Assembly: GCA_964414265.1 (NCBI GenBank)
Contig: CAYPVT010000006.1
Span: forward strand, 1 to 25,681
Source: VMEP01 sp964414265
GTDB taxonomy: Bacteria; Patescibacteriota; Minisyncoccia; Phycocordibacterales; VMEP01
Reading direction: 5' to 3'
DNA: 25,681 nucleotides
Shown: positions 15,820 through 22,391 of the stretch, piece after piece
Position numbering within the stretch: the stretch's first letter is position 1
How the letters are laid out: each line of letters starts with the position of its first letter
Made by a program: the position numbers and the translations under genes
The notes under the pieces: generated by a model
Databases searched by the model: none
Told to the model about the DNA's origin: nothing
The model's input: only the letters and a program-made list of their open reading frames with translations

Positions 15820-17766
15820 TTAATCTAAGTATATTACTTTTCCAGCTGACTCACTCCTTTCTGTTTGTTCAAGTAGTGTAGGGGCGATGTCGTAGATAAA
15901 CTCAGAAGGAGTTTCGACTTGGCGAGAGCCAAAAATAGTACGAACGGTCGCAAAGGTTAGGAAAACTTTTTTGCGGGCGCGAGTAATGGCCACATAAAAC
16001 AAACGACGCTCTTCCTCAGAATCTTCCTCAGTTGTTGTTGGGAGATTAACTCTTGCATGTGGGAATAATCCCTGCTCGAGTCCAACAATAAAAACATAGT
16101 CAAACTCTAGGCCTTTTGAAGCGTGGGCAGTCATTAAACGAACCCCGTCTTTGTTTTTCTTCTGATCCATGGAGTCTTGGTCGCTCGCAAGGGCGGCATC
16201 TGATAGTAATTTCTCCACCCCTTCGTCGGGCTCAAAAATATCATACTTTGTAGCAAGAGAAGCAAGTTCCATCATGTTTTCAAGGCGCTCCAAGTCTTCC
16301 TCCCCACCTTCTTCTTTGAAAAATTTTTCTAAACCAGTTTCTTTAATTACAAATCGCACCAACTCAGAAGTTTTCATTGTTTCTGATGAATTTTTTACCT
16401 TTTCGAGAAGCGTCCAAAAAATTGAGATACGCTCCCTCATTTTTGGTGGGAGCGAGTCTTCCTTACCAGAAAAGATTTTTGCGATAGTTGCGTCTCCTAC
16501 TCCGCGCGGTGGAACATTAATAACACGTTTAATATCGGAAAGTCCGGCCGGGTTTCTTCCGGCACGAATATATGCGAGCACGTCTTTAACTTCTTTTCTC
16601 TCAAAAAATTTCACACCTAAAACTCTATGCGGGACATTAAGAGAAAGAAACCCTTCCTCAAGTGCGCGTGATTGGTAGTTTGCTCGATATAAAACGGCTA
16701 TTTCGTTTGATTGTACCCCACTCCCAATTAACTCGGCTGATTTTGCAGCAATGAAACGAGCTTCGTCGGCTTCATCGTATGCTTCGAAGACGGAAATTTT
16801 CTCACCCTCAACGTTTTTTGTAAAAAGATTTTTTTCTTTACGGATTTTATTTTTCTTAATGATGTCATTTGCCGCCTGGAGAATGTTTTGAGTTGAACGA
16901 TAATTTTCTTCAAGAAGAACAACCTTTGCTCCAGGATAATCATGTTCAAAATTTAAAATGTTTCGTAAGTTTGCTCCACGCCAACCATAAATATTTTGAT
17001 CACTATCACCGACAACACAAATATTCTTTTCTTTTTTTGCCAAGAGGTGTGATAGTTCATATTGAGCAGTATTTGTATCTTGATACTCATCAATATGAAT
17101 ATATTTCCAAGTATCGTGATATTTTTTTAGAACATCTTGGTTTTCTCTTAAAAGAATTGCGGTTTTAGTGACGAGGTCATCGAAATCAAAAGCATTTTCT
17201 TCTTTTAAAAGAGTTTCGTATTTTCTCCAAACAGAAGAAAGTATTTTTGGAAAATAACCTTCCGCCGTTTCGGCGTATTCGTCTGCCGAAACAACATTTC
17301 CTTTGTGTCTTGAAATGGCCCAACGTAGTCGCGCTGGATCAAATTGTTTTGGATCCAAATCTAGACTTTTAATGGCATTCCTAACAAGAGAGACGGTTTC
17401 CTGTTCATCTAATATAGAAAAGCGGGCGGTGCGACCGACGTATGAGGCATTTTCCCGCAATATCTTTACTCCTAAGGAATGGAAGGTTGCAACAAGCGGG
17501 CCATCTTTTAGTCCGAAATCAGCAACCGAGCGTCTTGTAGAAAGAAGGGCGGAAACACGCTGTCCCATCTCCGCCGCCGCCTTGTTTGTAAAAGTGATAG
17601 CTAAAATTGAACTCGGGGTTACCCCGCTTTCTACTAAATGAAGGATTCTGTGGGTTATGGTTTTTGTTTTTCCCGCTCCGGCCCCCGCGATAATCAAAAG
17701 TGGTCCAGTCGTCTGAGCGACAGCTTCTTGTTGTTGTGGATTTAGGTCGTTTTTTGAAGAAGGCAT
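15820..17766 (-). CDS. UvrD/PcrA-type superfamily 1 DNA helicase
   Basis: A 648-residue 3'-5' helicase of the UvrD/PcrA/Rep family, which unwinds DNA in repair and replication restart. It has the N-terminal LNPQQQEAV (Q motif), Walker A AGAGAGKT (27-34), motif Ia AITFTNKAAAEM, motif II IHIDEYQDTN, motif III VVGDSDQNIYGWRGAN, motif IV ENYRST, motif V LMTAHASKGLEFDYVFIVG and motif VI RRLFYVAITRARKKVFL. The frame opens at a GTG at 17832, but that adds a Phe-rich tail absent from the family. The ATG at 17766 is preferred because TGTTATAGT ends 7 nt before it. It is shorter than PcrA and has no clear C-terminal Tudor-like part. Confidence 0.93.
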   Translation of the reverse strand: MPSSKNDLNPQQQEAVAQTTGPLLIIAGAGAGKTKTITHRILHLVESGVTPSSILAITFTNKAAAEMGQRVSALLSTRRSVADFGLKDGPLVATFHSLGVKILRENASYVGRTARFSILDEQETVSLVRNAIKSLDLDPKQFDPARLRWAISRHKGNVVSADEYAETAEGYFPKILSSVWRKYETLLKEENAFDFDDLVTKTAILLRENQDVLKKYHDTWKYIHIDEYQDTNTAQYELSHLLAKKEKNICVVGDSDQNIYGWRGANLRNILNFEHDYPGAKVVLLEENYRSTQNILQAANDIIKKNKIRKEKNLFTKNVEGEKISVFEAYDEADEARFIAAKSAELIGSGVQSNEIAVLYRANYQSRALEEGFLSLNVPHRVLGVKFFERKEVKDVLAYIRAGRNPAGLSDIKRVINVPPRGVGDATIAKIFSGKEDSLPPKMRERISIFWTLLEKVKNSSETMKTSELVRFVIKETGLEKFFKEEGGEEDLERLENMMELASLATKYDIFEPDEGVEKLLSDAALASDQDSMDQKKNKDGVRLMTAHASKGLEFDYVFIVGLEQGLFPHARVNLPTTTEEDSEEERRLFYVAITRARKKVFLTFATVRTIFGSRQVETPSEFIYDIAPTLLEQTERSESAGKVIYLD

Positions 17767-17773
17767 GGATGGA

Positions 17774-17782
17774 ACTATAACA
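17774..17782 (-). promoter_or_regulatory. Leaderless extended -10 of the helicase gene
   Basis: TGTTATAGT reads on the minus strand from 17782 to 17774, 7 nt before the ATG at 17766. The same nonamer and spacing occur before rpsO. Confidence 0.55.
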
Positions 17783-17832
17783 TCAAGCCATCCATTAAAG
17801 AAAAAATTGTTAAATTTTTTAAAAAATAACAC

Positions 17833-18060
17833 TACGCGATTTTCAAAAAGGCTTTTTAGGTTGTCCCAAAGATATCCCCACCTTCATTGACTTCCTTCTC
17901 CATGAGGGATACCATTTTAGGTGAAGGGGGAATATCCCCTTTAAAATAGAAAAATGGCTCTGCTAGGCCATTTTTAGCCCTTTTAGGGCCTTAAGATAGC
18001 AAAATTGCTTGTTTTTCAACGGTTTTACCCACTCGGGTCATACAGGAAAAGGGCAATTTT
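17833..18060 (+). other. Hairpin-rich divergent intergenic region, candidate small RNA
   Basis: No gene is apparent. On the plus strand there is a possible promoter (TTGACT at 17887-17892, 17 nt, TACCAT at 17910-17915). A chain of hairpins follows: GGGG/CCCC near 17926-17939, a 9-bp stem 17950-17958/17967-17975, GCCC/GGGC 17977-17980/17986-17989, and an 8-bp stem AAAATTGC 18001-18008 with GCAATTTT 18053-18060 enclosing ACCC/GGGT at 18027-18038. TAAAAT at 17942-17947 also ends 6 nt before an ATG for a 7-residue frame. Whether this is a leader, a separate RNA or junk is undecided. Confidence 0.35.
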
Positions 18061-18180
18061 TAAAATAGGCTTATCGAACATAAAGAAAAAGACCCTGGTT
18101 GTGCTAACCAGGCGAAAAACCCCTTATTTTTAGGGCTTCTCTCAAAGAGGCTTGTACTTCTGTTTATAGGTGTTTTATTA
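18061..18180 (+). promoter_or_regulatory. Promoter and likely missed N-terminus of the M23 peptidase
   Basis: TAAAAT (18061-18066) is followed by 6 nt and an in-frame ATC at 18073. The frame stays open from 18064 into the peptidase. The added residues from 18073 end in KRLVLLFIGVLLVSSSPSIA, a proper basic and hydrophobic signal sequence. There is no in-frame ATG, GTG or TTG before 18181. A 7-bp hairpin (18094-18100/18106-18112) lies inside this stretch. Confidence 0.45.
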
Positions 18181-19167
18181 GTGTCTTCGTCACCTTCCAT
18201 AGCTTCTGCGGGAGTTTTTTCTAAAATAGGAGATTTTTTCTCAAAGAACGACTCAGTACAGGAAGGAGGTAATTCCCAGAACTTGGCAATTTTAGAAGCA
18301 TCATCAGGACCATCTTGGCAAAAACTACCATCGGGTGGTGGGGATATTACTATTGTTGGAGGTGTGGCTCTTCTTCCAGATGCTGGTCCTTCTGGGACAC
18401 AAGTTGAGGTTAATGAAAAACCATCATCAGCTTCTGGCCAGGTTAGTACCTATATTGTTAGACGAGGCGACACCATTTCAAGTATTGCCAAAATGTTTGA
18501 TGTTAGCGCTGGCACAATTTTAAGTGCCAATGATCTAAAAAGAGGAGATACTTTGTCTGTTGGGCAGAAACTTATAATCTTGCCTATTTCTGGTGTTCAA
18601 TACACTGTAAAAAAAGGAGATACGATTTCTTCTGTTGCTAAGAAGTATAAAGTTGATATTGGTGAAATCGTTGGTTTCAACGGCTTCTCTTCGAGTGAAG
18701 AAGACCTCACTATTGGCGAGGTAATAATCATTCCTTTTGCTGAAGTGGAAGAAAAAAGTACGACACAAACTAAAAAAACTACCAGCAGCGCTCACGGTAC
18801 GAGTGGCCCAGACTATAGCGGTTATTACATGAGACCAGTCCAATACGAACTCGGAAGAAAATCTCAAGGCTTGCATGGATACAATGGCGTTGATATTGCG
18901 GGAGCAGTAGGAACTCCGATTGTTGCCGCAGCTTCAGGTGAAGTTATTGTTTCAAAACAAGGTGGATGGAACGGAGGGTATGGTTCATATATCGTTATCT
19001 CTCACGACAACGGGACACAGACTCTTTACGGTCACTTAAGTGGTGTTGTGGCTAAGGAAGGTTGGTATGTAAGTAAAGGCCAACTTATTGGTTACATGGG
19101 TTCAACTGGACGTTCAACTGGTTCACACTTACACTTTGAAGTTCGTGGGGCTAAAAACCCTTTCTAA
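18181..19167 (+). CDS. LysM and M23 (LytM-type) peptidoglycan endopeptidase
   Basis: From the first canonical start (GTG) the protein has 328 residues. Two LysM domains (91-134 and 141-185, each with the GDTISS core) bind peptidoglycan. The M23 metallopeptidase domain (about 215-328) should cut peptide cross-links. Its zinc residues appear as HGYNGVD (His232, Asp238), YGHL (His285) and HLHFEVR (His316/His318). The first motif is H-x5-D instead of the usual H-x3-D. The signal sequence is encoded upstream of this start, so the real N-terminus probably lies near 18073 (364 residues) with an unusual start codon. It is a single-gene unit acting outside the cytoplasm, in wall remodelling or in opening the wall for the secretion-like apparatus. 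Confidence 0.93.
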   Translation: MSSSPSIASAGVFSKIGDFFSKNDSVQEGGNSQNLAILEASSGPSWQKLPSGGGDITIVGGVALLPDAGPSGTQVEVNEKPSSASGQVSTYIVRRGDTISSIAKMFDVSAGTILSANDLKRGDTLSVGQKLIILPISGVQYTVKKGDTISSVAKKYKVDIGEIVGFNGFSSSEEDLTIGEVIIIPFAEVEEKSTTQTKKTTSSAHGTSGPDYSGYYMRPVQYELGRKSQGLHGYNGVDIAGAVGTPIVAAASGEVIVSKQGGWNGGYGSYIVISHDNGTQTLYGHLSGVVAKEGWYVSKGQLIGYMGSTGRSTGSHLHFEVRGAKNPF

Positions 19168-19236
19168 GGGTTTCGCCCGAACGCGAAGCGTTTTAGGGCT
19201 AAAAACCCTTTCTAATCCAGAAAGGGTTTCGTCCGA
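19148..19236 (+). repeat. Duplicated gene tail with mutually exclusive hairpins after the M23 gene
   Basis: A 20-nt sequence covering the last codons and stop of the peptidase (19148-19167) is repeated exactly at 19196-19215, 48 nt downstream. GGGTTTCG[C/T]CCGA follows both copies. Possible stems are AAACCC 19155-19160 with GGGTTT 19168-19173, AACGC/GCGTT 19180-19192, and an 11-bp stem 19203-19213 with 19219-19229. GGGTTT at 19168 can instead pair with AAACCC at 19203, so the folds compete. Confidence 0.7.
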
Positions 19237-19330
19237 CCAAGGAGGTTTAGGGCGAAGAATCCATTTTAAAGGAAGGATGACGGGTAAGGATGATTGCCCA
19301 AAAATATAATTTGCGATCTAGATAATCGAC

Positions 19331-19370
19331 CAAACAAAAAATCCGCAATTTCAGGCGGATTTTTTGTTTG
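19331..19370. terminator. Bidirectional intrinsic terminator between M23 gene and comM
   Basis: Arms 19331-19346 and 19355-19370 pair over 16 bp (GC core ATCCGC/GCGGAT) around an 8-nt loop. The stem has an A-run on one side and a T-run on the other, so it can stop transcription in both directions. It directly abuts the comM stop codon. Confidence 0.9.
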
Positions 19371-20936
19371 CTAAGTGCGAGATAAAAATGATTCCCTTGG
19401 GCGATAGCGAATAGCTTCTAGGATATGTTTATCTAAAATTTCGTCACTTTCATCCAAATCAGCGATAGTTCGGGCGAGTTTAATTGTTTTGTGATAAGCG
19501 CGCGCGGAAAAATTAAAATGTTCTGCGCTTTGGCGTAAAATTTTTTCTGCATTATCTGTGATACGAGACATTTCTATTATATCTTTTGCTTTCATATCAG
19601 TGTTTAATTTGCCTTTTTTATTGAAAATCAAAAAACGTTCTTTTTGTAGAGCGCGGGCGCGAGTAACACGGGTACGAATGTCTTCACTTTTTTCTCCGTC
19701 GCCAACGCCCAAGAGTTTTTGGTAATCAATTGTTCCGACTTCAATCCACATGTCTACACGGTCAACAATTGGGCCTGATAATTTTCTTTCATAGCGAGCG
19801 ATAGCAGAAGCAGTACAAGTGCATTGTTGTTTTTTATTTCCACGATTACCACAAGGACAAGGATTTAGGGCTGCGACCAAAATAAAAGATGCTGGGAAAA
19901 GGGCAAAACCGCGAGAGCGAGAAATATTTACCACGCGGTCTTCAAGTGGTTGTCGGAGTGATTCCAAAACGCGAGTTTCAAATTCAGGGAATTCATCTAG
20001 AAACAAAACTCCACGATGTGCGAGGGTTGCTTCTCCTGGTTTAGGAATAGCCCCTCCTCCAATAACGGAAACATAAGAAGCGGTGTGGTGAGGAGAACGA
20101 AATGGTGGGGTCGTAATAATTGTTTCTCTTAATACGCCAGCCGCAGAATGGATGCCGGTGACCTCGAGCATTTCTTCTTCGCTTAAATTTGGGAGAAGGC
20201 CACGAAATCCTTTAGCAAGCATTGTCTTACCTGTTCCAGGTGGTCCATAAAGAGCGATGTTGTGTCCACCGGAAGCAGCTATTTCTAAACCCCGCTTTCC
20301 TGTTTCTTGTCCACGAATCTCTGAAAGATCTAAGTCTATCTCAGAAAATGATTGAGAAATTTCTGTTGGTTCAGAAATTTTTATAACACTCGGCTCTTCC
20401 TGGGGATTTTTTTCTTTATTATAAGAAAGGTGGATTATTAATTGTTTTAATGTTTTAACTGGGAAAATTTTTATTCCCCTAATGAGAGCTGCTTCGTTTG
20501 CGTTTTCTTCTGGAACATAAAGTTCTTCAAAACCTTTTTGTTTTGCTTCTTCTGCAATAAGTAAAGTTCCCCGCACCGGCATAACCCTACCATCAAGGGA
20601 AAGTTCTCCGACAAATAATTTTTTACTTGTATCAAAAGAAATATCTCCTGAGGCAAGGGCGTAAGCAAGTGCAATCGGGACATCAAAAACAGGACCTTCT
20701 TTTTTCATATCAGCAGGAGCAAGGGAAACGACTACTTTCTCGTTTTTACTTTTCGGTGGTTTGAGCCCCGAATTTTTAATTGCGGCGCTAACTCGGTCGC
20801 GAGATTCCTCGACTGCTTTATCAGGTAATCCGACAATTGAAAACGAAAAGAGGCCACGAGAAATATCGGCCTCTACATTAACCACGTGTGCTTTTAGAAA
20901 TTGTATTTGAGCTCCATAAACACGCGCGAAATTCAT
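19371..20936 (-). CDS. comM: ComM/YifB-type Mg-chelatase-like AAA+ ATPase
   Basis: A 521-residue AAA+ protein of the ComM/YifB family. In transformable bacteria ComM is a hexameric helicase that promotes branch migration when incoming single-stranded DNA recombines with the chromosome. The N-terminal Lon-like domain (1-170) has the RDRVSAAIKNSG and PAD motifs. Walker A GPPGTGKT is at 231-238, Walker B LFLDE at 311-315, and the signature NPCPCG at 358-363 with a CTC zinc-like cluster, followed by RKLSGPIVDRVDM. The C-terminal SARAYHKTIKLARTIADL motif is present. TATAAT at 20956-20951 would give a leader of about 7 nt. Presence of comM beside a secretion-like locus hints at natural competence. 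Confidence 0.95.
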   Translation of the reverse strand: MNFARVYGAQIQFLKAHVVNVEADISRGLFSFSIVGLPDKAVEESRDRVSAAIKNSGLKPPKSKNEKVVVSLAPADMKKEGPVFDVPIALAYALASGDISFDTSKKLFVGELSLDGRVMPVRGTLLIAEEAKQKGFEELYVPEENANEAALIRGIKIFPVKTLKQLIIHLSYNKEKNPQEEPSVIKISEPTEISQSFSEIDLDLSEIRGQETGKRGLEIAASGGHNIALYGPPGTGKTMLAKGFRGLLPNLSEEEMLEVTGIHSAAGVLRETIITTPPFRSPHHTASYVSVIGGGAIPKPGEATLAHRGVLFLDEFPEFETRVLESLRQPLEDRVVNISRSRGFALFPASFILVAALNPCPCGNRGNKKQQCTCTASAIARYERKLSGPIVDRVDMWIEVGTIDYQKLLGVGDGEKSEDIRTRVTRARALQKERFLIFNKKGKLNTDMKAKDIIEMSRITDNAEKILRQSAEHFNFSARAYHKTIKLARTIADLDESDEILDKHILEAIRYRPRESFLSRT

Positions 20937-20950
20937 AATTTTGGTGACGG

Positions 20951-20956
20951 ATTATA
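20951..20956 (-). promoter_or_regulatory. -10 box of comM
   Basis: TATAAT on the minus strand overlaps the stop codon of the upstream DksA-like gene. It lies 14 nt before the comM ATG, so the leader would be about 7 nt. Confidence 0.45.
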
Positions 20957-21308
20957 AGTGCTCCATGCAGGTTGTTGCTGCTGCATTCGCATCAAGTCTT
21001 TTTTCTTCTATTTCTTTTCCACAAACAGAACAAATACCATATTCGTTATTTTTTGTTTGAAGGAGAGCGGCATCGACTTCGTTCAATCTTTTTTCTAGTT
21101 CTGATTGAGTGGCGGTGACCTCTTCAAAGTCTTCCATTAAATCAGCCATTTCGTTTTTATCAGAAACGCTTGCATCCATTACAGATGGAACTGGTTCCCA
21201 GTCTTTTGGGTTACTTGGGTTCTTTCTTCCGAGTGACTGCATCTCTTCTTCAAGAAGCTTTTTTTCTTCGGTTAATTTCTGTATGTATTTTTCGTAATTT
21301 TTTTCCAT
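20952..21308 (-). CDS. DksA/TraR-type zinc-finger protein
   Basis: A 118-residue protein of the DksA/TraR family, which binds in the secondary channel of RNA polymerase and tunes transcription, often with ppGpp. An N-terminal coiled-coil (about 1-85) includes an acidic stretch NEMADLMEDFEE near where the catalytic tip would be. The C-terminal zinc finger is CSVCGKEIEEKRLDANAAATTC, with Cys93, Cys96 and Cys114. The fourth ligand position is His117 (CMEH) instead of Cys. TGATAAAAT ends 6 nt before the ATG, predicting a leaderless mRNA. The AGGAGG upstream is 19 nt away and is unlikely to be used. Confidence 0.9.
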   Translation of the reverse strand: MEKNYEKYIQKLTEEKKLLEEEMQSLGRKNPSNPKDWEPVPSVMDASVSDKNEMADLMEDFEEVTATQSELEKRLNEVDAALLQTKNNEYGICSVCGKEIEEKRLDANAAATTCMEHL

Positions 21309-21314
21309 ATTTTT

Positions 21315-21323
21315 ATTTTATCA
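21315..21323 (-). promoter_or_regulatory. Leaderless extended -10 of the DksA-like gene
   Basis: TGATAAAAT reads on the minus strand from 21323 to 21315, then 6 nt, then the ATG at 21308. Confidence 0.5.
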
Positions 21324-21348
21324 CAATCCTCCTTTTTTTGAATACTAA

Positions 21349-22326
21349 CTATATTTGTGATTTTGGAACAGAGAGTCTGGTGACTAGCTCGCTTATGGTT
21401 GCCTCGTTTGTTGTGACGATTATTGTTTTCTTGTCTTTGAAGTAATAAAGAAGGAGAGGCTGATTTGCGTTATCGGTTAGCATTCGGACATCTTTATTTT
21501 TTACGACAGCATCAACGAAATCTTTTTCATAAAGATTGGATTTGCCATTTGGGGCAATACCAAAAAGTGGAAGAATTTCTTCTGCCATGTCGTTTTCCCA
21601 AGAATACATTCCCGCCACTGCGTTTTCGTAGAAGTTTGTTTTAAGTATTAAGAATGGTTGGTTTCCGTTAAAGGAATGAACCCCAAACAAGAAAGAAGCA
21701 TCAAGGGAACGAAGAAGAGTTGATGGTATTCTTGACTCAAGCAAAGAAAATAGTCGCTCGGTGTTTATTATTTCAGGCTGAGATAAATAATCTTTTGTTT
21801 CCGTAAAATATACATTGACTAGTGTATCAAGGCGAGGAGTTAGGTTTTTAACAACAGTAGTACTTTTTTTCCAGATGTTCTCGCGGTTGTTTCCTGTTAT
21901 GTCAACGGCAACATCTTGCTCCGTTAAGATAAAAGTTTTTATACGTGGAACAGTATTTGGGTCTTCTCCCCCTGTATTCAGTGTTTTAACAAAAAAGAAG
22001 GTGGCAAGTAAAACACCGGCGATTAGGAGAATAACGCTTAAAGAAATTAAGACGATGTTTTTTGAAGAACGAGGAGAGAGTTCTCTAAATTGGACATCAC
22101 GCTTCCCTTGCTCTGCAATAACCATCCTTACAAGAGAAGTTTTATTTTCTTGAACAGATCTTGCCGCGTCAGTTTGATAAGTTCTAATAGACGATATTTT
22201 TGGTGGAACACTGACCATAGGCTCTTCTTTCGCCGGAGAGTCATTTAGAGAAGTATGTTGAATAGGTTCCATACCCAAGCCCATTCCTTCTTTTGGCACT
22301 TGGTTTTGTGGGGTAGTCTCATCCAT
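21349..22326 (-). CDS. Single-pass membrane protein of unknown function
   Basis: A 325-residue protein from the ATG at 22326. The frame opens earlier at a GTG (22341), but TATAAT (22338-22333) ends exactly 6 nt before 22326, so the later ATG is chosen. Residues 1-85 are polar and Pro/Glu-rich, probably cytoplasmic and flexible. One membrane segment lies at about 91-113. The outer part (120-325) is an alpha/beta domain with ILTEQDVAVDI, a serpin-like or GerMN-like alternation of strands and helices, and ENDMAEEILPLFGIAP, ending in KKTIIVTTNEATISELVTRL. I remember similar proteins in other Parcubacteria without a known role. It lies after pnp with a 65-nt gap and its own promoter. Confidence 0.75.
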   Translation of the reverse strand: MDETTPQNQVPKEGMGLGMEPIQHTSLNDSPAKEEPMVSVPPKISSIRTYQTDAARSVQENKTSLVRMVIAEQGKRDVQFRELSPRSSKNIVLISLSVILLIAGVLLATFFFVKTLNTGGEDPNTVPRIKTFILTEQDVAVDITGNNRENIWKKSTTVVKNLTPRLDTLVNVYFTETKDYLSQPEIINTERLFSLLESRIPSTLLRSLDASFLFGVHSFNGNQPFLILKTNFYENAVAGMYSWENDMAEEILPLFGIAPNGKSNLYEKDFVDAVVKNKDVRMLTDNANQPLLLYYFKDKKTIIVTTNEATISELVTRLSVPKSQI

Positions 22327-22332
22327 TAACAT

Positions 22333-22338
22333 ATTATA
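22333..22338 (-). promoter_or_regulatory. Leaderless -10 box of the 325-residue membrane protein gene
   Basis: A perfect TATAAT on the minus strand (22338-22333) is followed by 6 nt and an ATG at 22326. This decides the start codon against the upstream GTG. Confidence 0.6.
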
Positions 22339-22391
22339 CACGCGCGTAAGAGTTGCACTCTCTTCTTTTGTGGAGAATATAAGGTTTTCTC

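Noticed and set aside
16169..16678. Plus-strand open frame of 169 codons inside the helicase gene
   Set aside because: It is antisense to conserved helicase sequence with clear motifs; no promoter or family match.
18181..18183. GTG 18181 as the true start of the M23 peptidase
   Set aside because: It cuts off the signal sequence of a secreted enzyme; kept only as the first canonical start codon.
21328..21333. AGGAGG as the Shine-Dalgarno site of the DksA-like gene
   Set aside because: It is 19 nt from the ATG, and a TGATAAAAT box between them would start transcription downstream of it.
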